Assembly: GCF_000743575.1 (NCBI RefSeq)
Contig: NZ_JQGC01000003.1
Span: forward strand, 124,001-188,000
Direction of reading: 5' to 3'
DNA from: Devosia riboflavina
GTDB lineage: Bacteria > Pseudomonadota > Alphaproteobacteria > Rhizobiales > Devosiaceae
DNA length: 64,000 nt
Position numbers and translations under genes: made by a program
The notes under the pieces: model-generated
What the model was told of the DNA's origin: nothing
What the model saw: the letters and a program-made list of their open reading frames with translations, nothing else
Databases searched by the model: none
Part shown: in pieces, positions 48,456 to 57,155 of the stretch
How positions within the stretch are numbered: the first letter of the stretch is position 1
How the letters are laid out: every line of letters starts with the position of its first letter

Positions 48456-49598
48456 CTACTTCACGTCAGTTTCGTCCTGGGCCATGATCTGCGGCCCGGT
48501 GATGTTCACGCCGCAGGGCGGGAATTCATTGACCGTGAAGAAGTTGTCCGGCAGATCGCTCCAATAGTTCTCGCCGTCGACCAGTTCAGTATAGTCCGCT
48601 TTCGGCAGCGGAATCGAGGTGAACTGGGGCAAGACATTGCCTTCAAGCGCCGCAATGGCCGCCTTGATGCCGATGGCGACCATGCCCGGCGTATTGCCGA
48701 CCGACAGGCCCTTGAGGCCTTCGGAAGAATGCGCCGCAACCAGCTTGCGATAGCCATTCTCGGCCTCCCCGCCCACCGGCACGAAGGGGTGGCCAGCGGC
48801 CATCAGGGCCTGAACAGCGCCGGTGGTTCCGCCCTGAACCATCACGCCATCAAAGGTATTGCCGTGTACGGCGAGCGCGTCCGCCACAACCTTCTGCGCT
48901 ACACCATCGTCCCAGCCACCGTTGACGGTCACCACTTCCCACGGGCCGGGAGTCTTGGCCAGCGTTTCATGGACGCCGAGCGAACGGTCGCGATCGACGG
49001 CATTGCCCGAAACGCCACGGACTTCTAGTAGCTTTCCGGAGGTCTTGCCCTCGGCGGCCAGTTGATCGATGACCCATTGGGCATAGGCGACACCCTGGTC
49101 ATACTGGTTCTGATTGACCTGCAGCAACTCGTCGGTGTCGAGCGTATTGTCGAAGGCAACGAGGACCACATTCTCGCGGTCGGCGAGGCGAATGACGCGG
49201 TCGAAGCCGTCGGTGGTCACGGCATTGATGATGATGCCGTCAAAACCCTGATTGATGAAGTCTTCGATGGCGCCGAGCTGGGCCGGAGCGTCATTGCCTG
49301 TCGAGACGACCTTGAACTCGCTGATCTTCGAGGCGATTTCGGGCAAGGCCGCATAGGCTTTCGCGGTCTGGATCATCTGGATGCGCCAGGTATTGCCCAC
49401 GAAGCCGTTGACCACGGCGATCTTGTATGGCCCCGGCTTGGCGGGCCACTGGAAATACTTGGTTTCGGCGCTCCACGGCGCGAAACAGGCCGGGTCGACG
49501 CCCGGCCCGGCAACAATCTCCGGGCCTGCCCATGTCATACTGGTGCTCGAAAGCACGCCCGCCAGGGCGGCAGCGAGTGCATAGCTTTGCAGTCTCAT
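48456..49598 (-). CDS. Periplasmic sugar-binding protein (peripla_BP_4 family)
   Basis: 380 residues with signal peptide MRLQSYALAAALAGVLSSTS ending near TWAGP. Fold of ribose/galactose-type binding proteins: YKIAVVNGFVGNTWRIQMIQ, GFDGIIINAVTTDGFDRVI, LVAFDNTLDTDELLQVNQNQ and VMVQGGTTGAVQALMAAG. It is larger than RbsB (about 280 mature residues), with a C-terminal addition. First gene of the importer operon; GGGAGG precedes ATG 49598. The lactonase and SDR nearby suggest an aldose oxidised without phosphorylation; the sugar itself is unknown. Confidence 0.9.
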   Translation of the reverse strand: MRLQSYALAAALAGVLSSTSMTWAGPEIVAGPGVDPACFAPWSAETKYFQWPAKPGPYKIAVVNGFVGNTWRIQMIQTAKAYAALPEIASKISEFKVVSTGNDAPAQLGAIEDFINQGFDGIIINAVTTDGFDRVIRLADRENVVLVAFDNTLDTDELLQVNQNQYDQGVAYAQWVIDQLAAEGKTSGKLLEVRGVSGNAVDRDRSLGVHETLAKTPGPWEVVTVNGGWDDGVAQKVVADALAVHGNTFDGVMVQGGTTGAVQALMAAGHPFVPVGGEAENGYRKLVAAHSSEGLKGLSVGNTPGMVAIGIKAAIAALEGNVLPQFTSIPLPKADYTELVDGENYWSDLPDNFFTVNEFPPCGVNITGPQIMAQDETDVK

Positions 49599-49914
49599 TG
49601 GTTCCCTCCCAAAACGAAACAACGTCACACTGCCCGGCTCTTGGCGCGCGCAGCGTCATCGCAGCCCGATGGTCGCTGCGAACCCTATTGGCACCCGGAG
49701 GCGCCATCTCTCCCTGGTGGTTATCAGGCAATGCCAGTCCACCTATTTCTCGTACAATATTACATCAATGCAGGCGGTCAAGTGCCATAAACACGCGGCT
49801 ATGTCACTTTTGGATCATACGATATCCAAAATGTGCAATTTGCGCGGCTTCTTGTGTCAGAGATGGCTGCACTGAATCTACTGGGAAGCGCGCCCCTTGC
49901 CCTGGAGCGCCCAA
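49599..49914. promoter_or_regulatory. Control region of the YtfQ-like operon with two GntR-type motif copies
   Basis: 316 bases without a gene. TCGTACAATA at 49751-49760 and TCATACGATA at 49815-49824 match copies upstream of the lactonase (51008) and the GntR/SDR pair (51932). They are candidate operators for the GntR regulator of the cluster. The region is AT-richer than its surroundings. Confidence 0.45.
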
Positions 49915-50820
49915 TCAGGCGCCGTTCACCATCAGCCGCACGGCATAAAGCGATGTTGTCCCACAAATATAGAGCACGTTTCGCTTGGCCCCACCGAAGG
50001 TGACATTCGAGACGACTTCGGGAACCTTGATCTTGCCGATGAGAGTGCCGTCCGGATGATGGCAATGCACGCCATCACCCGCGCTGGTCCAAATACGGCC
50101 TGCCGTGTCCAGCCGGAAGCCATCGAAGAGACCGACCGTGCTGTCTGCAAAGACCTTGCTAGCCCCGACGTGCGCGCCATCAACATCGAAGACCCGGATA
50201 TGCGCCGGATTGTCCTTGCCATGCGTGCGGCCGGTATCGGCGACATAGAGCTGCGACTCGTCCAGCGAGAAGGCCAAGCCATTGGGCCGGATCATGTCGG
50301 TGATGACGGCAGCAACCTCGCCGGTATCCGGATCGACCCGATAAACGTGGCACGCGCCGATCTCGCTTTCCGCCTTGTCGCCTTCGTAGTCGGTTTCAAT
50401 GCCGTAGGCTGGGTCGGTAAACCAGATCGAGCCATCGGATTTGACGACCACATCATTGGGTGAATTGAGGCGCTTGCCCTGCCAGCGATCAGTGATGGTA
50501 ACGATTTTGCCATCAAACTCAGTGCGGGAAATGCGCCGGCCGCCATGCTCGGCTGAGACCAGGCGCCCAAGGCGATCGACCGTATTGCCGTTGGAATTTC
50601 CGGCAGGCTGCCGGAAGACCGAGACGTGCCCGTCGGTCTCGTCGTAGCGCAGCATGCGGTTATTGGGAATGTCCGACCAGATCAGGTAACGCCCCGCGGC
50701 AAACCAGGCAGGACCTTCCGCCCAGCGACAGCCCGTCCACAAACGTTCGACCTGTGCGTTGGAGTTGTAGAGTCGCGCAAACCTCGGATCGAGCAACTCG
50801 TAATAGTCCTGCCACGCCAT
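49915..50820 (-). CDS. SMP-30/gluconolactonase/LRE family protein
   Basis: 301 residues of a six-bladed beta-propeller that hydrolyses aldonolactones with one divalent metal. Motifs: WAEGPAWFAAGRYLIWSDIP (metal Glu), GKRLNSPNDVVVKSDGSIWF (Asn), RPNGLAFSLDESQLYVADTG and DGFRLDTAGRIWTSAGDG (Asp). ATG 50820 follows GGGAGGAAAAC; the upstream extension is rejected. It lies between the sugar importer and a GntR gene, consistent with an oxidative pathway in which the divergent SDR makes the lactone. Substrate unknown. Confidence 0.9.
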   Translation of the reverse strand: MAWQDYYELLDPRFARLYNSNAQVERLWTGCRWAEGPAWFAAGRYLIWSDIPNNRMLRYDETDGHVSVFRQPAGNSNGNTVDRLGRLVSAEHGGRRISRTEFDGKIVTITDRWQGKRLNSPNDVVVKSDGSIWFTDPAYGIETDYEGDKAESEIGACHVYRVDPDTGEVAAVITDMIRPNGLAFSLDESQLYVADTGRTHGKDNPAHIRVFDVDGAHVGASKVFADSTVGLFDGFRLDTAGRIWTSAGDGVHCHHPDGTLIGKIKVPEVVSNVTFGGAKRNVLYICGTTSLYAVRLMVNGA

Positions 50821-51007
50821 GTTTTCCTCCCACAGATGAATCCGGATCGGGGCGCACGGCGGCTGACATGTTTCCAAAGGATTGCCCCCGCACACACCAA
50901 GACAAAGCGCAACACGACAATCGTGCAGCACCGCCGTGACGCGGTGATCCGACCGTTACCCCTCCGCTCAAATGGCGCCTGAGCCGTGCCTTACCGAGCT
51001 TTTATTC

Positions 51008-51017
51008 TCATACTATA
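51008..51017. promoter_or_regulatory. Motif TCATACTATA upstream of the lactonase gene
   Basis: Third copy of the TC(A/G)TAC-N-ATA motif, about 190 bases before the lactonase start in the AT-rich part of the gap between the GntR stop and the lactonase. Candidate GntR operator; the promoter of the lactonase is expected nearby. Confidence 0.4.
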
Positions 51018-51087
51018 GCAATTATTGAGGAGTCAACGAACGGCTATGCCGGGTCAAAGCAGCGATTGGCGGAGATGAAAGGAGCCG

Positions 51088-51870
51088 TCAAACGCCGCCG
51101 GAAAAATCCGTTTGGCTTATCTTGTCCACGTCATGCGTGGCATTGCCCAAAAGAGTCAGAGCCGCCGCCCGCGCCATGGCCGGCTTCCGCTCGATGATGG
51201 CGCGGAGCAAATCGCCATGTTCGATCACGGCACGCGGACGATGCGAGCCTTGAGCCAAAAAAGCAAACATCTGACGCAAGGCCACACCGAACATCTGTCC
51301 GATCGGCCAGAAGAATTCATTGTGCGTGGCAAGATAGATGGACTTGTGGAACGCCAGGTCGGCCTCGACCCATTTTTCATTGTCAGCCCCGGCATCGACC
51401 ATTGCCTGATAGGCTTTCGTCATCCGCTCCTGGTCGACCTCGGTCGCTGCTATGGCCGCGAGTGCCGCAGCTTCAGGCTCCGTTGCGCGGCGCAGTTGGA
51501 ACAGCTTTTTGAGATATGTCTCGGTATCGGTGACCTCGACAGTCCAGCGCAATATGTCTGGGTCGAGGTGATTCCAGTGCTCGGCGCCGCGCACCAATGT
51601 ACCGCGCTTGGGGCGAGAATCGATCAACCCCTTGGCGGCAAGCGCCCGCACGGCCTCGCGCATGGCGGTGCGGGAAACACCGAGCATTTCGCAAAGCTGC
51701 ACCTCCGGCGGAAGTGCATCGCCGGGCTTGAAATCGCCGCGCACGATGGCAAGGCCGATTTGATCAGCCACGCGCGCGTGCAGCTTCAACGAAGCTTGCG
51801 ACAGTACGGAAGAAATGGAGGGGGGTATCGCGAAACTCCCAGGGCAGGCACCGCCCGTTAGACCAATCAT
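51088..51870 (-). CDS. GntR family transcriptional regulator (FadR/FCD subfamily)
   Basis: 260 residues. N-terminal winged HTH (about 30-95: VADQIGLAIVRGDFKPGDAL, EMLGVSRTAMREAVRALAAK) and C-terminal all-helical FCD ligand domain with likely metal His/Asp in DLAFHKSIYLATHNEFF and VIEHGDLLRAIIERKP. FCD regulators commonly bind sugar acids or organic acids. It is divergent from the SDR and upstream of the lactonase and importer, and so is the expected local regulator. An N-terminal stretch of about 27 residues before the HTH is unusual, and no ribosome site is clear at ATG 51870. Confidence 0.9.
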   Translation of the reverse strand: MIGLTGGACPGSFAIPPSISSVLSQASLKLHARVADQIGLAIVRGDFKPGDALPPEVQLCEMLGVSRTAMREAVRALAAKGLIDSRPKRGTLVRGAEHWNHLDPDILRWTVEVTDTETYLKKLFQLRRATEPEAAALAAIAATEVDQERMTKAYQAMVDAGADNEKWVEADLAFHKSIYLATHNEFFWPIGQMFGVALRQMFAFLAQGSHRPRAVIEHGDLLRAIIERKPAMARAAALTLLGNATHDVDKISQTDFSGGV

Positions 51871-52021
51871 CGTTTAGCGCATCACGCCTGCTTCGTCATC
51901 TCTGAAATGCGACCCTTGACTCCATATAGCATATTGTATGAGTTAATGTTGTAATTTTCGCGGGCGTTAGGACTGCGAGCCGCGACTAACTTGCCAATCT
52001 TTCACTGGAACGGGACCAAAA
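51871..52021. promoter_or_regulatory. Divergent GntR / SDR promoter region
   Basis: 151 bases. TATTGTATGA at 51932-51941 is the reverse complement of TCATACAATA, the fourth copy of the cluster motif, embedded in the AT-rich dyad-like CATATAGCATATTGTATG. It is well placed to control both divergent genes. Confidence 0.45.
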
Positions 52022-52768
52022 ATGTACGACATCGCCGACAAGCTGGCCGTCATTACCGGAGGCACACGCGGGATCGGCCTGGCGATCGGAGCGGCGATCC
52101 TCGCGGCGGGCGGCCGTGTCGTTCTCAATGGCCGGGCCGAAACCGAAGAGGCAATGGCTCTTAGCGCCAAATTCGGTCCTGAGCGGGTCGCAGTGGAACT
52201 GGGGGATGTATCCGCCCCCAAACAGGCAACGGCGCTTGTCGAGAATGCCGGCGAGCGTTTCGGTCGCATCGATATCCTCATCCACGCGGCCGGAGGGCCC
52301 GCGCCGGGCAAGGTGACAGACCTCACGCCCGAGGCCTGGATGAACGCCTTTGCCATCCATGTGCATCCGGTGTTCCATCTTTTCCGCGCCGCCCATCCCT
52401 ATCTGAAGCGGGAGGGCGGTGCGGTGCTGCTCGTCTCATCGGTCGCCGGTATTCGCGGCTGCCCCGGCACGCCGGCATACCAGACAGTCAAGGGCGCGCT
52501 GATTCCGCTCGCAAAGGCGCTCGCTTTCGACCACGCGAGGGAGAAAATCCGCATCAACGTCATCAATCCCGGCATTATCAGAACGCGTTTCCATGACGCC
52601 ATGAGCGAAGAGGCGAAAGCGCATAATATCGCCAACCGCATCCTGCTCGGTCGCGAGGGTACGGTCGAGGACGTCGCGGAGGCCGCCATGGCGATGCTCA
52701 CCAACGATTTTATTACCGGCGAATCCATCACCGTGGATGGCGGCATGTCGATGCGGGTGACCGGCTAG
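52022..52768 (+). CDS. SDR family oxidoreductase
   Basis: 248 residues. Nucleotide motif TGGTRGIG (12-19); the NGR at the end of strand 2 suggests NADP-type or mixed cofactor use; catalytic S139/S140, Y153 and K157 (YQTVK); C-terminal ITGESITVDGGMSM. Probably the sugar dehydrogenase feeding the SMP-30 lactonase, from shared regulation and location; the reaction is inferred. It converges tail-to-tail, 11 bases apart, with the LacI gene at 52780. Confidence 0.9.
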   Translation: MYDIADKLAVITGGTRGIGLAIGAAILAAGGRVVLNGRAETEEAMALSAKFGPERVAVELGDVSAPKQATALVENAGERFGRIDILIHAAGGPAPGKVTDLTPEAWMNAFAIHVHPVFHLFRAAHPYLKREGGAVLLVSSVAGIRGCPGTPAYQTVKGALIPLAKALAFDHAREKIRINVINPGIIRTRFHDAMSEEAKAHNIANRILLGREGTVEDVAEAAMAMLTNDFITGESITVDGGMSMRVTG

Positions 52769-52779
52769 TCGGCGCGTCG

Positions 52780-53808
52780 CTAGACGCGATCTTGCGGGCT
52801 CGTGGAAGGCCGGGACGTTGAGCCACGAATGACCAGTTCGGGTGGGAATACTTCGAGCTTTCCGCTCGGCCGGTCGCGCTTTTCGATTTCGTCGAGCAGC
52901 AATTGGATCGAGCGGCGCGCCATTTCCGCTATCGGTGCGCGAATGACGGTCGGCGCCGGATTGAGAAGGTCGGCGAAATCGAGATCATCCACTCCGACAA
53001 GAGAGACGTCTCCCGGGACGGACAGTCGCAGATCGCGGAAGGCCTGCAGCGCGCCCATGGTCATGAGATTGGAAAAGGAGATGACGCCGCTAGGCCGGTT
53101 CGGCCTTTCCATCACCGCCTTGACGCTCGCATAAGCAGGCTCGAAATCGTAGCCGCCCGCAAGGACATTGGCCTCGCTAAAGGGCAGACCACGAGCTTCG
53201 AGGGCGTCCCGGAAACCGCGGAGGCGGTCGGTGCTCGTGAGGAGGCCGGGGAGACCGCCGAGCGCGACGATGTCGGTGTGACCAAGATCGAGCAGGTGGT
53301 CGGTGGCCATGCGCGTGGCGCGGGCATTGTCCAGTTTGACGGCGTTGTAGGTAAGCCCCTCCACCGGCATGTCGAGGAGCACGGTGGGCACGTGGATTTG
53401 CTCGGCGAGGTAGCGACCGTGATCGGCGTGAGACTGAGTGGGCACGATGATGAGGCCGGCGACGCGCTGCTGGCGCATCATGCGCAGGATCTGGTTTTCG
53501 CGGTCCTCGTCCTGCCCGCTGGAATAGACCACGGAGAGATAGCCAGCGCTGAGGCAGACATTTTCGATGACACGCGCCATAGCCGAAAAGTGCGGGTTGG
53601 CGACATTGGGAACAAGGAGGCCGATGAGGCGGGACTGGCCGCTGCGGAGGCTCTGCGCGGCGCCGTGCGGCACATAGCCGATCGCGCGCACGGCGGCTTC
53701 CACCTTGGCGATGATTTCTTCGCTGACCGGGGCGGAGCGGTTGATGGCTGCCGAGGCCGTCGAGATGGCGACGCCGGCATGCCGGGCAACGTCCTTGATG
53801 GTCGGCAT
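52780..53808 (-). CDS. LacI family transcriptional regulator
   Basis: 342 residues. HTH and hinge: MPTIKDVARHAGVAISTASA, AINRSAPVSEEIIAKVEAAV; sensor: RLIGLLVPNVANPHFSAMAR, VAGLIIVPTQS, YNAVKLDNARATRMATDHLL and VSLVGVDDLDFADLLNP. Ribosome site GGAGGAAA. It is divergent from the GH116 transporter operon, and two perfect palindromes of LacI-operator type lie in the intergenic region, so it very probably represses that operon and itself. Effector: perhaps a glucoside, inferred from the operon. Confidence 0.92.
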   Translation of the reverse strand: MPTIKDVARHAGVAISTASAAINRSAPVSEEIIAKVEAAVRAIGYVPHGAAQSLRSGQSRLIGLLVPNVANPHFSAMARVIENVCLSAGYLSVVYSSGQDEDRENQILRMMRQQRVAGLIIVPTQSHADHGRYLAEQIHVPTVLLDMPVEGLTYNAVKLDNARATRMATDHLLDLGHTDIVALGGLPGLLTSTDRLRGFRDALEARGLPFSEANVLAGGYDFEPAYASVKAVMERPNRPSGVISFSNLMTMGALQAFRDLRLSVPGDVSLVGVDDLDFADLLNPAPTVIRAPIAEMARRSIQLLLDEIEKRDRPSGKLEVFPPELVIRGSTSRPSTSPQDRV

Positions 53809-53862
53809 CGATCATTTCCTCCGCTGCAACCGGCTTGCGCACCGATTTGAAACATGCTTTAT

Positions 53863-53876
53863 ACGAAACGTTTCGT
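53863..53876. promoter_or_regulatory. LacI-type operator 1, ACGAAACGTTTCGT
   Basis: Perfect 14-base palindrome with the central CG typical of LacI-family sites, 55 bases upstream of the lacI-type start. An identical core lies at 53930-53943, centre-to-centre 67 bases, a spacing suited to looping. Confidence 0.85.
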
Positions 53877-53929
53877 GTAGGCAAATATTGATCGACAGGC
53901 GGGTCTGTCGATTTTTTTGTAACAATCAC

Positions 53930-53943
53930 ACGAAACGTTTCGT
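53930..53943. promoter_or_regulatory. LacI-type operator 2, ACGAAACGTTTCGT
   Basis: Identical core to operator 1; the palindrome extends to 18 bases here (53928-53945, ACACG...CGTGT). It lies 52 bases before the binding-protein ATG and would cover the promoter or early transcript of the GH116 operon. Confidence 0.85.
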
Positions 53944-53995
53944 GTTCTGCCCGACGAACGAGAGGAAGTCGCCGGGCTCTGGGAGGAGAGGAACC

Positions 53996-55276
53996 ATGAC
54001 CACTTTTTCGCGCCGTCAGGTGCTGCTGTCGTCTGTCGCCCTGGCGGCCGGTTTGGGAATGTCGCGCGCCTTTGCGCAGTCCGACGCTTCCGCCACTTTG
54101 CGCGTCCAGGCATTCGGCGGCGATGCCGAACTGGCCGGCATCAACAGCGCCATCGGCCGTTTCAATGCCAAATACCCCAATGTGACCGTGGAAGTGTCGA
54201 TCGATCCGATCTCCACCGGCTGGGGCGACTATGTGACCAAGGTGCTGGGGCAGTTCACCTCGGGCAGCCCGGCCGACATTTATGGCACTGCTATCGAGAC
54301 GTTCCAGGCGTTCTCGTCGCGCAACCTGTTCATGCCGCTCGATGATTTCGTGGCCGAAAATACCGGCTTCTCGGATTTTGCGCCGAGCCTTTTTGAACAG
54401 GGTTCCTACAAGGGGGTGTTGAACTACATCCCCATCGGTTGGAACAATATCATGATCAACTACAATCGTGATCTGTTCGACAAAGCTGGGCTTGCTTACC
54501 CCGAGCGCGGCTGGACCTGGGAGCAGTTCCGCGAGACGGCCAAGGCACTGACCGTGCGCGATGCTTCGGGCACGGTCACCCAGTTCGGCTATGAAGTGCC
54601 GAACCAGAACTTCTTCGTGCAGCCCTGGTTCTTCTCCAATGGCACCGGCATTCTCAATGCCGACTGGACGGCGTCGAACATGCTCGACCCCAAGGTCGCC
54701 GAGACGCTGCAGTTTCTCTATGACCTGATCCATGTCGATGGCGTCTCGCCCATTCCGGGCGCCGAGATGATGGACAACCAGTTCATGGCCGGCCAGGTGG
54801 CGATGATCAATCGCGGCCAGTGGATCGTTCAGAATGCCAAGGCCAATGGCCTCAACATGGACATTGCCGTTCCACCCAGGAAGGAAAAGGAAGCGACGAT
54901 CATCGGCTTTGGTGCCTATGCCATCGCTGGCAATACGTCGAATGCCGACCTCGCCAAGGCGCTGGTGCTCGAACTGACCAGCGAAGAAACCCAGCGCGAG
55001 CAGGGCGAGCGTGGTGGTGGTGTGCCGGGCCGCAAGTCGGCGGCCTCGACCGAAGCTTTCCTTGCCTTCCCGCCGAGCGCCTTCCTCTACTACGAGACGT
55101 TGCCCTTCACAGTTCCGGTACCGTCGCCGGCCAATTTCCAGGAAGTGGAAAAGATATTCATCCGCCACTACACGGCGATGATGTCCGGCCAGGAAAGCAT
55201 TGCCGATGGCTGCAAGGCCGCCGATGCCGAACTGACCGAAAGCTTCACCCGCCTCAAGCAACAGATGGGCGGCTGA
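53996..55276 (+). CDS. Tat-exported sugar-binding protein (CUT1 family)
   Basis: 426 residues. The N-terminus MTTFSRRQVLLSSVALAAGL carries a twin-arginine motif and ends in an AFAQ cleavage region, so it is exported folded through Tat, which is less usual for binding proteins. Family 1 solute-binding features: TLRVQAFGGDAELAGINSAI, NYNRDLFDKAGLAYPERGWT, GQVAMINRGQWIVQNAKANG. First gene of the LacI-controlled operon; GGGAGGAGAGGAACC upstream. The cargo is likely the GH116 substrate, a beta-glucoside. Confidence 0.92.
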   Translation: MTTFSRRQVLLSSVALAAGLGMSRAFAQSDASATLRVQAFGGDAELAGINSAIGRFNAKYPNVTVEVSIDPISTGWGDYVTKVLGQFTSGSPADIYGTAIETFQAFSSRNLFMPLDDFVAENTGFSDFAPSLFEQGSYKGVLNYIPIGWNNIMINYNRDLFDKAGLAYPERGWTWEQFRETAKALTVRDASGTVTQFGYEVPNQNFFVQPWFFSNGTGILNADWTASNMLDPKVAETLQFLYDLIHVDGVSPIPGAEMMDNQFMAGQVAMINRGQWIVQNAKANGLNMDIAVPPRKEKEATIIGFGAYAIAGNTSNADLAKALVLELTSEETQREQGERGGGVPGRKSAASTEAFLAFPPSAFLYYETLPFTVPVPSPANFQEVEKIFIRHYTAMMSGQESIADGCKAADAELTESFTRLKQQMGG

Positions 55277-55380
55277 TCCTCACCGAGCCCGCCGCGGGAC
55301 GTGGCGGGCTCCTCTTTCCTGATCCCAAAAACTGAAGCAGCGTGTCGGCGCGGTCCCTCTCGGGCCGGCGAGGATTTGTC

Positions 55381-56292
55381 ATGTCGCAAACTACCTTCGA
55401 GAGGCGCGGCCGCTCGGATCTCGAGCGGGCCCAGGCGCGAACGGGCTATCTCTTCGTGCTGCCGACGACGGTGCTCTATTTCACCTTCGTGCTGGTGCCG
55501 GTCGTGCTCACCGTCGTGCTGAGCTTTTCGTTCTACGATCCCATGCTTGGCTCGCGCTGGGTGGGTTTCGAGAATTTCACGCGCTTTTTTACCGATCCGC
55601 GCTCGCTGCAGATTTTCTGGAACACGCTGCGTTTCACCTTCTTCGCCGTGACCTTCAATGTCGGGGTGGGTCTGGTGCTGGCCCTGGCGCTCAATCGGGC
55701 CATGCCGGGCTGGATGCTCTACCTTTTTCGTCTGGCATTCTTCCTGCCGGTGATGATCGCTATCGCCTTTGCTGCCATCGTCTGGAGCTACTTTTTCGCC
55801 GACGACCTGGGTGTGCTCAACTATTATCTGCGCCTCCTCGGCCTGCCCGGCGTGCGCTGGCTGACCGACAGCTCCATGGCCATGACCTCGATCATCATCA
55901 TGGACGTCTGGAAGAACACCGGCTTCTTCATGATCATCTTCATTGCCGCGCTGCAGGGCGTGCCCAAGCCGCTGATGGAAGCGGCGGCGATGGATGGCAC
56001 GCCAGCCTGGCGGCGGTTCTTCCGCATCACGCTGCCCTATATCTCGCCAGTTGTTTTCTTCGCCGTGATCTATGCCTCGATCGGCGCACTGCAGGTCTAT
56101 GAATCCATCGTCATCCTGACCCAAGGCGGGCCGGGCGATGCGACGCGCTCGCTCTCCATTCTCATCGTCGAGCAGGGCTTTGGCTCGTTCCAGATCGGCT
56201 ATGCCGCGGCGATTTCGGTGGTGATGACGCTGATCATTCTCGCCATCACCGCCGTGCAGCAGGTTCTCTCCAAGAAGTGGGTGCAGCAATGA
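55381..56292 (+). CDS. Carbohydrate ABC transporter permease (MalF type)
   Basis: 303 residues, six helices starting TGYLFVLPTTVLYFTFVLVP. EAA loop: PKPLMEAAAMDGTPAWRRFF. ATG 55381 follows GAGGA seven bases upstream; the extension to 55342 is rejected. It overlaps the next permease by ATGA. The 104-base gap to the binding-protein gene holds a short GC-rich dyad (GAGCCCGCCGCGGG-type) that may attenuate. Confidence 0.92.
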   Translation: MSQTTFERRGRSDLERAQARTGYLFVLPTTVLYFTFVLVPVVLTVVLSFSFYDPMLGSRWVGFENFTRFFTDPRSLQIFWNTLRFTFFAVTFNVGVGLVLALALNRAMPGWMLYLFRLAFFLPVMIAIAFAAIVWSYFFADDLGVLNYYLRLLGLPGVRWLTDSSMAMTSIIIMDVWKNTGFFMIIFIAALQGVPKPLMEAAAMDGTPAWRRFFRITLPYISPVVFFAVIYASIGALQVYESIVILTQGGPGDATRSLSILIVEQGFGSFQIGYAAAISVVMTLIILAITAVQQVLSKKWVQQ

Positions 56293-57137
56293 ACGTTCTC
56301 GACACCCAAGCTTCGCGCCGCTTGATCGATTGGGCCATCATCGCCTGCACGGCCGTCATGGCGCTGGGCATGCTCATGCCCTTCCTCTGGCTCTTTTCCA
56401 TGTCGTTCCGGCCCGTCTCGGAGGCCTATCAATTGCCGCCGAGCTTCCTGCCGCCGAACCTCGACTTTTCCAACTATGTCGCAGTGCTCGCCTCGCGCGT
56501 GCCGTTCCTGCAGATCTACGCCAATTCGCTGCTGATCGCTGTCGTCGTGACCGTGGGGCAATTGGTCACCTGTAGCCTCGCGGCTTTTGCCTTTGCGCGG
56601 CTGAAATTCCGTGGGCGCGATACGCTGTTCTTCATCCTCCTCGTGGGGCTGATGTTTCCTGCGCAGGTGACCATCCTGCCGATTTATCTCGGCTATGCGC
56701 GCACCGGGCTCATCAACCAGCCCATTGGCCTCGCGCTCATGTATCTGACCTCGAGCTTTGGCGCGTTCCTGATGCGCCAGTTCATGGTGAGCCAACCCAA
56801 GGCGCTGGAGGAAGCCGCCCTGATGGATGGGGCGGGCTACTTCAAGATTTTCTGGCGCATCTCGCTGCCGCAATTGCGGCCGGCCCTCTCGGCGCTTGGG
56901 ATCATCACCTTCACCCAGACCTGGAACTATTATTTCCAGGCCAAGGTGCTCCTCGGACGCGAGCAATCCATGACCCTGCCGGTGGCCATGGACGTGCTGC
57001 GTGGCTATCTCGGCTCGGGCAATCTGAGCCTCGTCATGGCCGCCATGAGCATGTCCATCCTGCCCGCCGTCCTGCTTTTCCTCATCGCCCAGAAGTTCGT
57101 GATCGAAGGCATCACGATGACCGGCATCAAGAACTAG
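56289..57137 (+). CDS. Carbohydrate ABC transporter permease (MalG type)
   Basis: 282 residues, six helices (ACTAVMALGMLMPFLWLFSM first). EAA loop: PKALEEAALMDGAGYFKIFW. It pairs with the MalF-type subunit through an ATGA overlap and is 18 bases before the GH116 gene, so transport and hydrolysis are co-expressed. Confidence 0.92.
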   Translation: MNVLDTQASRRLIDWAIIACTAVMALGMLMPFLWLFSMSFRPVSEAYQLPPSFLPPNLDFSNYVAVLASRVPFLQIYANSLLIAVVVTVGQLVTCSLAAFAFARLKFRGRDTLFFILLVGLMFPAQVTILPIYLGYARTGLINQPIGLALMYLTSSFGAFLMRQFMVSQPKALEEAALMDGAGYFKIFWRISLPQLRPALSALGIITFTQTWNYYFQAKVLLGREQSMTLPVAMDVLRGYLGSGNLSLVMAAMSMSILPAVLLFLIAQKFVIEGITMTGIKN

Positions 57138-57155
57138 ATTTTTTAGGACAGACCC

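Noticed and set aside
53177..55261. 694-codon minus-strand frame across the LacI start and the binding-protein gene
   Set aside because: It crosses the operator region and is antisense to a clear Tat-exported binding protein; low-complexity His/Arg-rich translation.
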